Assembly (NCBI RefSeq): GCF_907165205.1
Contig: NC_058189.1
Location: 29,414,270-29,478,269, forward strand
From: Coccinella septempunctata
Lineage: Eukaryota; Arthropoda; Insecta; Coleoptera; Coccinellidae
Direction of reading: 5' to 3'
Length of the DNA: 64,000 nucleotides
Shown here: positions 39,753 to 52,249 of the stretch, piece by piece
How the letters are laid out: each line of letters opens with the position of its first letter
Position numbering within the stretch: position 1 is the first letter of the stretch
Position numbers and translations under genes: made by a program
Notes under the pieces: generated by a model
Seen by the model: the letters and a program-made list of their open reading frames with translations, nothing else
Databases searched by the model: none
What the model was told of the DNA's origin: nothing

Positions 39753-41452
39753 AAGTTCGATCTAATTTAAAATTGAAGCGTGCACAAAAGTCGTTTTATG
39801 TATTTGAGATAGAAGCCAAAGAGGTATTAAGGGCTGTCGGAAAATTGAAAAATTCCTTTTCATCTGGATTTGATCAAATACCCAGTATAGTTTTGAAAAA
39901 GGTGATTCATATTGTGGTCGAACCACTGAGATATATTATATATAAAGCCTTCGTAGCCGGAAAATTTCCTTCTTCATTCAAGTTGTCAATTATAACACCT
40001 CTATACAAATCAGGTCTCATTGAAAATTTGGGAAACTACAGACCCATAAATTTGTTAACAACTTTCTCAAAGATCTTCGAGAAAATTCTTTTAGATCGTC
40101 TTCTCAAATTTTTCATGAAACATGAACTGTTCTGCTCATCCCAACATGGTTACTTGAATAATAAAAGTACAAGCACAGCTATTTTTGAACTAACGCAAGG
40201 AGTATTAGAGGCAATAGATAGGGGAGAAATACCGATCGGCATGTTTCTTGATTTGTAAAGGTTTTGACTCTGTGAATCACAGTAGATTGCTGGAGAAATT
40301 AGAAGCGTATGGAATTAGAGATAAGCACCTAAAGCTTATTGAAAGCTACCTGAAAGACCGAAAACGAAGAGTTTCAGTTACAATCAACTCTGAAACTTTT
40401 ATATCTAATGACATAGAGATTTTGGCTGGAGTACTCCAAGGCAGTGTCTTAGGACCATTATTGTTTATAATATTATATATATTAACGATCTTCCTCTTAA
40501 TATAAATAGGTGGCTGTATCCGATAATTTATGTTGACGATACCACTATTTTAAAAATTATTGATGACATCCTTAAATTGATGAATGAAATGAATAATGCT
40601 TATTTGAGTGTGAAACATTGGTGCTCCGAAAATTTCCTGAAAATGAATGCTAAAAAAACCGAATGCATAACGTTCCAAACTGAGAAATCCAAAGTAGTGC
40701 CTCCTGATGCTATTTTACTGGATGGTACTCAAGACAAGATTGCAAACAGCGTAAAGTTCCTAGGGGTTTATGTTGATTCTGATATGAAGTGGAAAAATCA
40801 TATAGACTACTCAAATAATAAATTAAACTCTACCATCTATGCTCTGAATGTTTTGAAAAAGTCAGTGAACGTATCCATCCTGAAAATTGTGTATTTTTCT
40901 AATTTTCAATCAACCTTGTCATATGGTATTGTGTGCTGGGGGGGCAGTTCCTACTCGAAATGTCTATTTGTGAAACAAAAACTAGCTTTAAGAACTATGC
41001 TAAATATGAAATACCGTCAGACCTGCAGGGGCGTTTTTCGCGCTAGTGGCATTCATACATTCACAGGGCTTTATGTGTACAATTGCATAAAATTTCTTAT
41101 CCAGCATAAGGAGTTATTTGATAGATTCAAGAATAAAATATGAAAACCAGACAAGTTGATAAATATCTGTATCCCATGCATAATCTTACTCTCATAGAAA
41201 ATAATGCAATGTATATAGGTATTAAATTATTTAACGCATTACCAAAACAATTTCATTGCATCACCAGTGAAAAGGTTCTGATTAAAAATTTGTTTTCATT
41301 TATTTTGAAATGTGAACCATATAATGTGCAAGAATATCTTGATTACTGTTGTAGTTGCTATCCTTAAATTGAATTTATTTTGACATTTTTTCTATGTATT
41401 ACATGTATATATACTATGAAATGAATAAACCTATCTATCTATCTATCAATAT
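39753..41452 (+). pseudogene. CR1-like LINE, 5' truncated
   Basis: RT blocks: SSGFDQIPSIVLKK, NYRPINLLTTFSKIFEKIL, SQHGYLNNKSTSTAI, then a frame change at KAFDSVNH, LAGVLQGSVLGPLLF, a YVDDT block near 40531, and KFLGVYVDSDMKWKNHI. The C-terminal end is ILKCEPYNVQEYLDYC. At least three frame breaks. The element ends in a CTAT microsatellite (41431-41446), the usual 3' tail for this clade. Confidence 0.87.
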
Positions 41453-41790
41453 CACATTGCAAGATAGATGGAGGCTCATACAAAAGCTGAAACAAAATTT
41501 CTGGACAAAATGGACCTCAGAATACCTGTCCAGATTGCAATACAGAAGCAAATGGACAGACAAAAAAGAAAATATCGAAAAAGGAGACATTGTCCTAATC
41601 AAACAGGACAATATAGATCCAAACAATTGGCCCTTAGGAAGAATGACACAAAGTCACCCAGGAAATGACGGATTTGTAAGAGTGGTGACGATACGATGTA
41701 AATATGGAAAAGAAATCAGGCGACCCTAACTAAGATTTGTAAACTACCTGTCGAAAGGACGAACGAGGAACCAATCAAACTTGAAACTTC
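41453..41790 (+). pseudogene. BEL/Pao integrase C-terminus (element A)
   Basis: TLQDRWRLIQKLKQNFWTKW, LIKQDNIDPNNWPLGRM and GFVRVVTIRCKYGKEIRRP continue the integrase interrupted at 39752. A stop follows and remnants such as LPVERTNEEPI run to the next insertion. Confidence 0.85.
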
Positions 41791-43395
41791 TTCAAATCGC
41801 ATAGGTGCGATTAAAAATATGACAAATTATGAGTCACCTGGTCTAGACGGCATTCCAGCAGAGATATTCAAAGCCTTGGATGAAGACATTGTCAATAGTC
41901 TCCTAACACTATTCCGCAAGATCTGGGAACAGGGAGATGTGCCACAAGACTTCAGAGACGCTTTAGTTATCAACCTCTATAAGAACAAAGGCGATACGTC
42001 GAATTGCAACAACTACAGGGGCATATCGTTGCTTAGTGTGGCCGGTAAAATTCTCTCGAAGATTATGTCTAATCGTCGGGTTCCACTCTTAGAAAAGCTG
42101 TTACCTGAATCCCAGTGCGGCTTTCGACAAAATCGAGGTACGGTGGACCTAATTTTCACACTGCGACAGCTGCAAAAGAAGGCCCGTGAACAACAATCAA
42201 GGATCTATACAGCCTACATCGATTTAAGTAAGGCATTCGATTCGGTGAATCGGAGAGCCCTATGGAAAATCATGGCACGTCTTGGAGTACCCGAAAAATT
42301 CTTAGTAGTGTGTAAAAGCCTTCATACCAACAACACCGCTAGAATACAGCATAATGGTTCTACAACCGACCATTTCTCAACCAACTCTGGAATAAAACAA
42401 GGCTGCGTATTAGCGCCTTTACTGTTCAATATTTTCGCCATGTCTGTATCGATAATTGCTGACATGAGTATGCCCGTAAAGGTGTCGGGATTAGATTCAG
42501 ATTTGATGGAGGCCTGTTTAACCTGAAGCGCCTCAGAGCAAAAACCCGTACCAACTTTATCACTGAACTTCAATATGCAGACGACTGTTCACTTATCGCT
42601 ATCAGCTCGGAGGATCTACAGATAATATTGGACACCTATAATCATATATACGAAGCTTTAGGCCTTAGACTCAATATCGACAAAACCAAAATCCTGGTAA
42701 GTCCGCCAGAAAGCCTTCAAACAGATATCAGCCTGGGGAATGAAACTCTAGAACAGGCCGAGCAGTTCAAATTCTTGGGAAGCTTCATAAATACTAGGGC
42801 TAATCTTGACACGGAAATACAAAACCGTATCAATTCGGCATCACGGGCATTCTGGAAGCTAAAGGATAGAGTGTTTCAAAATCACGACCTCAATCTGAAG
42901 ACCAAGACAGCTGTTTACAAAGCAGTCGTCCTCCCAACGCTTCTTTACGGAAGCGAAAGCTGGACGACTTACAGGCGACATATTAAACAGCTTGAACAAA
43001 CGCAACAACGTCATCTAAGACAGATAATGCACATCAGATGGTTCCACAAAGTTTCGAATGCAGAAGTCTTGCAGCGCGCGAGTTGTACAACAATTGAGAC
43101 TCAAGTAACGAGGGCCCGACTTAGATGGAGCGGCCACATTATGAGGATGCAAGACACAAGACTCCCCAAAATAGCTCTATATGGCGAATTCACTGAGGGA
43201 GCCCGGAAACCAGGAGGCCAGTATAAGCGGTTTAAGGATACACTACATCAATCCCTAAAATCAGTTAATGCCAATAATAACTGGGAACAACTAGCGTTAG
43301 ACAGTGGAGGTGTTTGGTGCACAGTTATAATGGAGACTTTTTTTCGTCTTTTTGTAGATTCATTCCCGTCAACGGGATATAGCAATGAATGAATG
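41791..43395 (+). pseudogene. RTE-like LINE, 5' truncated
   Basis: Open RT block 41819-42526 with SPGLDGIPAEIFKALDEDIV, NNYRGISLLSVAGKILSKIM, AYIDLSKAFDSVNR and GIKQGCVLAPLLFNIFAMS. A frame change near 42520 is followed by LQYADDCSLIAI and EQFKFLGSFINTRANLDTEI, and a C-terminal end KSVNANNNWEQLALD. The 3' end carries a small hairpin and GAATGAATGAAT. Inserted between BEL integrase and env. Confidence 0.85.
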
Positions 43396-43411
43396 AATCC
43401 AATCCTTAATT

Positions 43412-44281
43412 ATGATCATGCTACTATGCCTAGCCAAAGTTGAAAACGTAACATCACATCATGAAATTCACAATCTACCCCCTGGATTCTACGTAGAAAA
43501 TTTGGGAAAGGCATACATAAGTGGAGGCGAGTTCAAATTATCAACTCCCTTTTATATCGATCAACTACAATTAGACCGAAGCAATCTTAACAGAACGGTT
43601 GAAGAATTTCAAGGACTGAAGGACTATGCAAAACAGCTTCAAAACTATCGCAGATGAATCCCTGTCACGAATTCCAACACCACATCTCAGAAATTAAGTA
43701 TGAAACGAACCTGCTTATCGACAGCATCCAACACATATCTCCAGATCCAGAAGAGCTATATTAGGACAATTAATGACATCCATCTTCAGCGTTAACGACG
43801 AAGCCTATCACGATATAGATGACCTTCAACAAAACCAGCAACACATCATAGACGTCACCAATCACCAGAGAAAACTAATGATATCCACAATAAACGACGT
43901 GCAGCAGATTGCGCAAAAAATAAACCAAAAATCAGAACATTTTCGTGTAAAATTTAACAAGGGCATTGCGATCATCAACGAAATGTATTGGGGGTACAAA
44001 CATGTTGACGAAAACACCATAAATCTTCAAATCATGCAGAACTATCAATTAGCTGCGAACTATGTGAAAGAAGTCAACAACAAATACACAAAGATCATAA
44101 ACATATGTCATGGTCAGGGCCACATCACGGATTTACTTTCTCCAAGTGAAACAACCATTCCATCAGACATGCACATACTAATCAAACCTGTGAGCAGAAT
44201 GGAAGTATTCTATGATGCAAATGAACTAAGAATTGTCACCTTCTTCTTCATCATTCAAAGACAAAGTTACGACGTAAGGTA
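43412..44281 (+). pseudogene. Env-like glycoprotein relic, N-terminal part (element A)
   Basis: Starts with a hydrophobic leader (MIMLLCLAKV) and PPGFYVENLGKAYISGGEFK. A frame break around 43650 is followed by a basic R-x-R-R cleavage-type site near 43750 and a hydrophobic stretch, then a long helical region. The layout resembles baculovirus-F-type fusion proteins acquired by insect LTR elements. It is broken by frameshifts and by the pogo insertion at 44282, so no complete protein can be made. Confidence 0.7.
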
Positions 44282-44283
44282 AA

Positions 44284-44560
44284 TGTCCCAATTATCGACA
44301 CAATAGTGCGTTCGTGAGAATGACAACTAATTTATGAACTCGAAGGAAGTTTTAATATTATTGCAACAAACATTCTCCTAATCTTTGAACTTTTAATTTG
44401 AATAAACTGAAAAGAAAACTAATCATAAAATGGCCAAATAATTTAAATTAAATCAATGAGAACGCAAAGCAGATGTCCCAATTATCGACACCTGAAAAAT
44501 ACGCATAACCAATGGTCGACATGTAAGAGGACCAATGTTCGACACACTGAAAAGTCGAAA
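44284..44560. promoter_or_regulatory. Subterminal ATCGACA-type repeats, left end
   Basis: ATTATCGACAC at about 44292 and 44476, GGTCGACATG at 44514 and TGTTCGACACAC at 44537. The same heptamer recurs near the right end (49125-49750). They are probable transposase binding sites. Confidence 0.6.
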
Positions 44561-44724
44561 GCGGACATCAGTAAGATTTTTACATTTGAGTGTAATGTGA
44601 GTGAAATAAAATAAATAAAATATGAATTCTCGAATAAACTTAAAGAAAAACTAGGTTTTTATATCGAATACATCGAATATATCAGTCACCAGGAACCTCA
44701 GTTTATATACAATTTATTCAAATA

Positions 44725-44760
44725 GCTACGTTTCGAGACTTATAGTCTCTTTCTCAGGCT
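44725..44760 (-). ncRNA. Degenerate hammerhead-ribozyme-like motif
   Basis: Minus strand: CTGAGAAA, then a stem GAGACTATAAGTCTC, then GAAACG. Penelope-like elements are known to carry hammerhead motifs (CUGANGA, stem, GAAA). Here the first box is imperfect, so activity is doubtful. Confidence 0.35.
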
Positions 44761-45032
44761 GAAAAATATGACAGTTACATAAACACGATAAAAATCCTCT
44801 AGATAGGAAATAATCAACATGAATACTTGTACAACATTTACACATATTTGTATATTTCACTCTTACTTACTTAATACTTAAACACTACAATTAAAACTAA
44901 CAATTCATCACAAACAAACATTCAGATTTTTCAAAATAAGTTAAACCAGCTCACCTATGAATATTAGATAAATGGATTTTTTCCTTGAAACATTGTTCAA
45001 AATCGTGGTTGTCAATAAATACTATAATAACG

Positions 45033-45480
45033 GCCATATTTTCGCGATTAAGACGCGTGAAGCGTCTTTAAGCGGTGCTATTCGAGCGAATAAGTCATGA
45101 CGTCAGTCTTTAAGACGCTTTAAGCTGAACCTGGCGGTCTCTGGAGAGCGCCTGTGTCGTCTTAAGCGGAAAGAGGTAAAGAAGAAGGGAGAATATGTTG
45201 TTTTTATCGAATTTGATTTGAATTCCTACTAGGGAAGAGTGCTTTTACTGCCAATGATGCAGTATCTGCATTATCATTTAGAATAAATAAATATTTTTCA
45301 AATACATAATAGCCAAAGAATAGAAATTGAAAAATTCACAATTCGATTCGCTGTCTAATGACAACGACAGATGACTCAACCATCAGCGATATTCTATTTT
45401 TGCGACAACAAAATTAATGACGTCACGCTTAAAGACGCTTTAAGACATCGATTAAGACGCTTAATCGCCAAAATATGGCT
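45033..45480. mobile_element. Inverted-repeat MITE within Penelope fragment
   Basis: GGCCATATTTTCGCGATTAA at the left matches the inverted TTAATCGCCAAAATATGGC at the right. GACGCTTTAAG-type motifs and TGACGTCA near both ends pair as well. Confidence 0.7.
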
Positions 45481-46402
45481 TAAACATCTCTAGGGGACAA
45501 CAATCTTTTTGACGTATATCAATATCGGGTTCATAAATGGAAATGAGAATATAAGGGGGCCAGACGGAATTAACATGTGTATAGAAAAACTAGACTAGAT
45601 TTGGATTTCATCGATGAGTTTCGAATATGCGATGTTTAATGAAGCAATATCGGTTCGCGCGTTGACAGAAAAAGGGTGTTTCTTAATGAACAGCATTTCC
45701 TTGAAATTTCTCTTGAACCAATTATCCTCTCTGGTCAAAATTTTCGCGCCCTCAAAATCAAAATTATGTCCCTCATTTTTGACATGCAAGAGCAAGAGCG
45801 GTCGACTCAGATTGTTTTCTACAGTCCGACTGGTGTTGTTTTAGTCTCTTGCCGAAATACTGACCCGTCTGTCCGATATATGATGCATCACAATCTTCAC
45901 AGTCCACCCGACTTCCTGAAATCAGGATCATCATCTTTCAATCGAGAAAATAGGCGGTTTTTTTATAATAACTGACAATGGTAGAAGATGTTGTGCGCAT
46001 GACATTAACCATTCTTTGGCTTAATTGTAGGACATAAATCAGTTTAAAATATTTTTTATCTCCATTATCTGAGCCAACACTAACACTTGGCTGGGGAGTT
46101 CGGCGATCAGCACCATGAAAAATCCTATTAACAAGGGTCTTCGGATACCCGTTCTGGAATATAACATTAGCCTGTTCAATTGAATTTTTTTCATGAAATG
46201 ACACATGCGACAAGGTTAAAATTTTGTGCTTAATCGACTTGATGATCGCTAGTTTTTGAGATGTTGAATGAAGTGATTCAAAATGTAAGGTCCGCTGAGA
46301 TGCCATAGGTTTCGAGTATAAGTCAGTTATTATACGACCATCTTTTCTAATTAGGAGGATTAAAGAAAAACTTTGGTAGGTACATTAACAATTTATAAGA
46401 CT

Positions 46403-48857
46403 TCATTTCTCAATTTCAGGTACTTCATATATGCCACGTTTGTTCAACAGTTTTGGCTTCGCAATCATACAAATAATTTCTTCAAAATCATACTGCAAAA
46501 TATCTTCGAGATTTGGCCATTTCCAGTTTCTACCACTCCTTGCCATAGCTTTTATAGTATAAGATTGTTCCGATCGTTCTATAATTAAACCAGGAAAATA
46601 TTCATTATCGTATTCAACAATCACGTAATCACCTATATCGTAATGATTCGTTTTCGATAGATGCTGATTCTCCTTCTCTTCGTCCTTTCTGGTTTTTTGT
46701 CTACTTTTACTTGTTCTTACTAATTTTCTGTCTTCTTTTCTTTTTTGCTCTATTTCTTTATTTTCTAATCTTCGTCTATGATATTCCTGCCAGCTGGAGG
46801 AAGATGCAGCAGCAGGAAGTTTTTGCCTTTGTCTTCTGTTATTTTTAACAGTTGGATGATTTTCCGAAGAAGGACAGAACAAGGCTTTCTTGAAATGAGT
46901 CGGGATATTTTCTCCCCCAGGTATTATCTTCACCGGTGTTTTTTCTTGGAGTTCTTGATGATGATCAGGTATTCTTTCTACTTCATCTTTGTTTTTTCCG
47001 TATCTATTCCTGGTGTTATATTTAGTTAAGTATTTTCTTCATTTGGTACTTCATTGAGCATTTCGATAGCCACTGGATGATTTGAGTAATTGGCCTCTTT
47101 TTCAATACACCCTTGTTCTGGTATTTCTTGATGTTGCTCCAAAAAATTATCATCAGTGTCAGTGAAACCATGGAGGTCATTAGTATCGAGTAACATATCT
47201 AAACTCAAATTTTCTGCCGTAACATTTGAAATGGATGAATCTAAATTGCCCAGAGAAAAATTGTCAATTTCAATTCCATTGGATTCGAGGACATCATTTG
47301 CAGTATCAGCTGATGCTTCTGGCGGAACTGTTATTACAATTGGCGCCTGAAATTTGTCTTCTACTGACACAATATTATTTTGTTTCTTGGTGTTATTATC
47401 AGCTACTACAATGTTCTCAAGTGTCGGTGTCTGAGATATATCGTCATCAGCCAGTAACTGTTCACGTTCTTCCGCAAGGTCATGCTGTATTTGTTTCCAT
47501 AACAAAAACAAATTTTTATCTTCTGTTGCACCATTGCATTCATCAACAGTGCGAAAAATTTCAGCTTTTTCTTTATTTTTTGATACGAAATTAATTCGAA
47601 ATCTGTTTCATGTTCCATCTTTTAATCTCACTTCTTTTTTCTGTGCTTTCACTTAGTGTTTCTGCATAATTTGTTTTAAAAAATTTATCAAATTTAATAT
47701 TATTGGGCTGAAAAGGACATAAACCACAACTGCGAAAACCGTTTTGGAAAATATCAGGTTTATTTTTGAAAATATTTAAAACTGTGTGCAGCAGGGGGGC
47801 AAAATCTTCTTTCCTGAATCTAGCTCCTTGATTTTCCATTCTCCAGTTGGTAACAGCTCTTTTCCATTCAAGTTTTAGTGATCGAAATAGTGCCACATCC
47901 AGTGGTTGGAGAATGTGGGTGGAATTCGGGTACAGGCTAATGAGAACAATTTCATTTTTCGAACAAAACTCGCTTAATGTCATCGTAAGGTGTGAACTAT
48001 GTCGCCTACAAACAGTATCACAGGAAAAGTAATATCATTATCTTTCAACCACGAAAAAAATGCATTTGCAATGTATTCATAAAATGATTCTCCGGTCCTC
48101 CAGCCAGAATCTGAACGACCTACTGCCCAGTTAGTTGGCATTTTTGCTGTAATATATTGTGGTAACCTTTTATATGCAAATATTACCATTGGATAAGGTA
48201 AGTCACCTGCTGCATTGCACATTACTAATGTGGTTACACACTCTCTCTCGTCGTTATTAATTAAGGAATAAATGGCTTCATCTCCTCCTTTTTTAACGAG
48301 CACTTTTTCTCCTTTCGGGCTGAGGAAAAAGGCCGACTCGTCACAATTGAAGATCCTTTTAGGATCATTCCACACGTCGGCTAACTTGTTCTCATCTATG
48401 TAATTCTGAATTTCAGAAAACCATCCTCTTATTTTCAGCCCCGTTACTGAAGATCTGGCCTTGGTTATTTTTGTGTTACCCTTTGGGAAACCTCTGGGTG
48501 GCGTTTCAAAAATAGTTCATACCAGTGCCTTTCTGGCTTGTCATTATTGAATGGTGTGTCGCGGTTCATTTTCCTGAGAAGCATTTGGACACTTTCCAGG
48601 AGAGTTTCTTTTGTGATGGGAAACCCACCTTTGGCTACATGAAACATCCATTTCACTAATAATGATTCCTTTTCCTTTTTCAGTACGGTTCCGGGGCCTA
48701 TTTCTCTCTCTATTGGAACTCTTCCGGCAAGTTTATCCAAAAGTGTTGTTCTAGGAACTCCAAACTGCTTCGAAGCTCTCAAAGCTGGCATACCATTTCT
48801 AACGGCGGACACAGCATTCTCCATATCTTCTTCCTTATACTGTAGCCTCTTGGACAT
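46403..48857 (-). pseudogene. Pogo-like transposase, frameshifted
   Basis: Reading down the minus strand: a psq-type helix-turn-helix (ENAVSAVRNGMPALRASKQF, GVPRTTLLDKL), a CENPB-type second DNA-binding region (GFPITKETLLESVQMLLRKM), then the DDE core with IFNCDESAFFLSPKGEKVLV, FVGDIVH and ILQPLDVALFRSLKLEWKRA. A tail with DYVIVEYDNEYFPGLIIERS and GRNWKWPNLEDILQYDFEEI follows, seen in insect pogo-like proteins. Frame breaks at about 48465, 47982 and 47600. The N-terminal ATG is at 48857. Confidence 0.87.
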
Positions 48858-49761
48858 TTTTAAATTGTTTTGGTAACTGAAAATAAAATATAACCAATAA
48901 CCGTCACATAAATGTACCGATAATCTACACTCTTGAAAGAATGGTCAATAAAATCATAAAACTGAATCATAATCGATTGTCGACTGATGTTGGGGGAAAT
49001 TTTCAACTTTCCTTCAGCTAATTATTAAACCAAAACTGTAATAATAATAACTATTTTTCCGTGAAAATAGCAATTATAACGTATATATTGAGTCTTAGTC
49101 ACCGAAATAAGGTCAAACCATTCATCGACATACATTTGTACGCAGTATCGACATATAGTTGTACGTACAATCGACATCAAGACGGACAACAGTATGTCGA
49201 TAATTAGTACATAAATAATTTTGGGCTTACTGAAGATGTCCACAAACAAATTTTTGGTGGAACATTAGCTGGAAAGTTCTAATAGCAAATCAAAAATAAT
49301 CTTGTGTGTTCCCTTTATCGACACTTGTGTCGATATCTAGAACACAATATATTTCAGATATACCAATTATCCACACACAAATTGTTCGTCAAATATGAAA
49401 TGAATTTTAAATTTTCAATATTACAGAGGACAATCAACTCACTAAAAGTATATTTGAATTCAACATATAACACCTCAATAATATTCTGTTGATTTATGGA
49501 AGCATAAGTCGAGCTTTCGCACTTCCCGCATCAGTAAGGAAAACAGACTTCACTCGACGGCGACTGACACTCGTCTGATCAGAATTATTTTTGAGGAGGA
49601 GGCTGAGGAGGAAATGGCGGTTAATTCAGGATATGTTTAGGAAAATAGGTATTAGAGGAAATTGTTGAGTTACAATTTTAATGAGAGCCCTATTTTTCTT
49701 ATTATATAGAAAGAAATCCGAAAGTGTCGATAATTGGGACACTGTCGATAATTGGGACATC
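48858..49761. other. Right non-coding end of pogo element
   Basis: AT-rich with scattered TGTCGAT/ATCGACA motifs at about 49125, 49147, 49169, 49196, 49316, 49330, 49726 and 49743. No gene. Confidence 0.6.
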
Positions 49762-50583
49762 TACCTCAATCAAGGTGACTCCCGTTCCGATAAAGAAGGC
49801 AGAAAACACATTTATAGCACCAAAAGTATCCAATGATATACTAGCAGTGGAGTACAACAGCCAAAAATATTTCGAAATGTATGAACAGGAAATCAAGGAA
49901 GCTGTCAAATTACGAGATGGCCTATATATTTATAATCCTGGAATGGTCAAAAACATGGAGCAGCATCCGAATTGCGTTTTCCAAAGCATTTACCAGAAAA
50001 ATGGGAAGGTTGACTGTGATCTCTCCAGCATTCGAATCCAAGACATATCATGGAAAGAACTACTCAAACCAAATACGTGGATGTTCATCTGCAACCAACC
50101 CTCCACTATATCGAAATTATGTGCAGGAAAACGAGAAGAATTAACAATCAATGGAACTGGCACAATTCACATCAAATCAGACTGTCTTCTTAAAACGCAA
50201 AATATAATTCTTCGTGCGAAATTCACGAATGAGATGAAATCAACAACTACATTCAGCAAGCCGATCCCATTGAGCTTATGGCAAGGACAGTTGAAATATT
50301 TCCAGAAGAGGAACAAAGTCCACATTTTTCGCACCCTCTTGCTACAACTACGGTGATAGGAATTTCACACTAGCTGTAACATACTTATGGATGCGATACC
50401 TACGCCTACTTCTTCAAACCAGAAGATCAACCACTGAGATAAATAAAACAGAAGCAGAAATCCCATTGACGGAGATTCCACCAATACCAAACCCAGTCAA
50501 CCAGAAATGTAACAGTAAGTCGCAGGGAGTACCAAAAAATATCGCATTGAAGCGTTTCTTTCAGAAGTTTCATGGATGTACTT
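49762..50583 (+). pseudogene. Env-like glycoprotein relic, C-terminal part (element A)
   Basis: Continues the env frame after the pogo element: VSNDILAVEYNSQKYFEMYE, cysteine-bearing blocks such as CNQPSTISKLCAGKREELTI and DCLLKTQNIIL, then a frame break near 50290 and a membrane-tail-like end closing at FFQKFHGCT. The cysteine pattern and acidic, Pro-rich tail (ELTEIPP-like) resemble F-type env proteins of BEL/errantivirus elements. Dead copy. Confidence 0.68.
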
Positions 50584-50607
50584 AAGATTTCACATTGTGG
50601 ACATTAA

Positions 50608-51946
50608 CGTCCGTATATTGTTAAGTTTGCGAATTCCTCAACTTTAGATCCCTAGTGGTTGCATGTAACATCATATCGAGATGTTCCGATGAAGTGAACA
50701 TAGCTACTATGCTATGCGACTTCTCTCTGTTGATATTTTTGAAATATTGAATCTGTGATATTTTTAGAACATGAAATGATTTGTTGTGAATAAATTTCGA
50801 TGAACTCTACCCAGCGACTTCTCTAAGAAAAACTTTCAGTAACTGTCTGAAATGTTCTATTTATCAGCACGTGGTCTCGAGGTTAACCCATAACCTAAAT
50901 CCATTGAACTAACTTTCTTTAGTTCAATGCCTAAATCCCGCTATGCAAAACGTGGTGTGACGTATTTCGTTCTGTGACAGCGTTGTGTTGAGAGAATGAA
51001 CAAACAAAATCTTTATGAATGAATTTTTAGAATAATTTTTTTAACCGAGCTGTTCTATTATTAAATTTCGTTTTAGTTAAGTGTTACTTGACGTTGATTG
51101 ATTAATTAACGTGCAGTAAAAGGTGAGTAGTTATATAACCTATTGAAATAATGACTACATCATGATCACTTCTTGGCCCTCTTATCCTCCCCATTTTTGC
51201 ACCTTTGTACCGTTCAACTTTCAACATACCTCATATGAATTTAGGTGATAAGTAATATTCACAACCTTCAAAATCAAACTTGGAATTGATTTGAATCATC
51301 GAGAGAACTTCAAATGATTATTTTAAATACTGTGCTGGAAAAAATCACCTTCTACTGTTGTTAGATTTTTCATGACACTCAATTTATTACTATCAATACA
51401 GCTCTGATTTTTTCTTCTTCAGCTGGACCATGCCGTTCCTGAAGTGGAATGAAGATTCATAACAAGATATATGTTCTTTATTTTATATATTTGGATTTGT
51501 ATGAAACATATTAATCTTGAATAAAAAGATATCAGTAATTCATATAGTTGTTCTATTTCCCTTTTGAGGATGAGAGCACAAATGAGGCGTTCAGAGCTGA
51601 AGAGGCCCAAGCTACATTTATTCTGAAATTGAGTTTACGAGTATATAAAATTTTGATTCATTTTCAGGCAGTTCTTACTGTTAATTCAATTTCAGAAAAA
51701 TTGTAGCTTGGGTCACTTTTCCTCGGAACGCCTCGAATATAGAGTGCAAATTGATTGCCACGATGGTAATTATCAAATTGAACATGAATATAACTTCAAT
51801 AGAGGATACACTTTGGTAGTTTATTCTGTCAAATTAATCGTTCCAAAAACCTCCAAAATGAGAAGTCGCAAAGTTGCTGTCTAGGGTGCTTTTTTTACAC
51901 CTACTATGTGATGTACTGGGTAATTACCCGCGATATGTGATGTTGC
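50608..51946. mobile_element. Unidentified 1.34-kb insertion with 9-bp direct repeat
   Basis: GGACATTAA at 50599-50607 recurs at 51947-51955, consistent with a 9-bp target duplication (Mutator-like or a LINE). I see no matching terminal repeats and no ORF of note. A MITE (51583-51735) lies inside. Confidence 0.5.
51583..51735. mobile_element. Hairpin MITE
   Basis: TGAGGCGTTC...CCCAAGCTACA and TCTGAAATTGA on the left pair with their complements ending GAACGCCTCG. The arms are about 60 bp. Confidence 0.7.
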
Positions 51947-51955
51947 GGACATTAA

Positions 51956-52249
51956 GCACTCTCCAGTAAGTACTGGTGGCCTTTTTTTAAATCAACATTG
52001 GGAAGTCGCATTTCCACAGTGGTAATTCCCAACAACTTCCCTGTTGAAACTGGTCGACTGGAAAACCACGCCAACAAATTTTCGACCTTGACCAGCTTTA
52101 CGCCGAGGTGAAAACGGAACTCCAGACAAGAGCCCAACTCCGGACGTCAGCACCCATTCCTGACCATATCTAATAGAGCACGAACAATGATCGAGTGTCA
52201 ATTCCAAGCCACATCAATCACGTCTGTAATACTTCGGCCTTTGGAGTAA
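51956..52249 (+). other. Element A sequence between env and 3' LTR
   Basis: No ORF of note. It ends in purine-rich GGAGTAA next to the LTR start. Confidence 0.5.

Larger units (their letters stand above)
44640..46330 (-). pseudogene. Penelope-like element, 3' fragment with GIY-YIG nuclease
   Basis: Minus strand: a linker block (SQRTLHFESLHSTSQKLAII, VIFQNGYPKTLVNRIF) at 46306-46110, then CEDCDASYIGQTGQYFGKRL, a GIY-YIG endonuclease core, near 45.9 kb. It is followed after a frameshift by HVKNEGHNFDFEGAKILTRE and a short C-terminus (45795-45595). Reverse transcriptase is missing (5' truncation). Its 3' region is split by a MITE and reaches a hammerhead-like motif near 44740. Confidence 0.8.
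44282..49761 (-). mobile_element. Pogo-type DNA transposon, 5.5 kb
   Basis: Ends TGTCCCAATTATCGACA and its complement sit two bases inside TA flanks (44280-44281, 49762-49763). The env frame resumes on the far side. The interior encodes a broken pogo-like transposase and has since received a Penelope-like fragment and a MITE. Confidence 0.9.

Noticed and set aside
46403..46933. Separate host protein with a chromo/tudor-like tail
   Set aside because: Same strand and order as the pogo transposase and inside its terminal repeats; it is the transposase tail.
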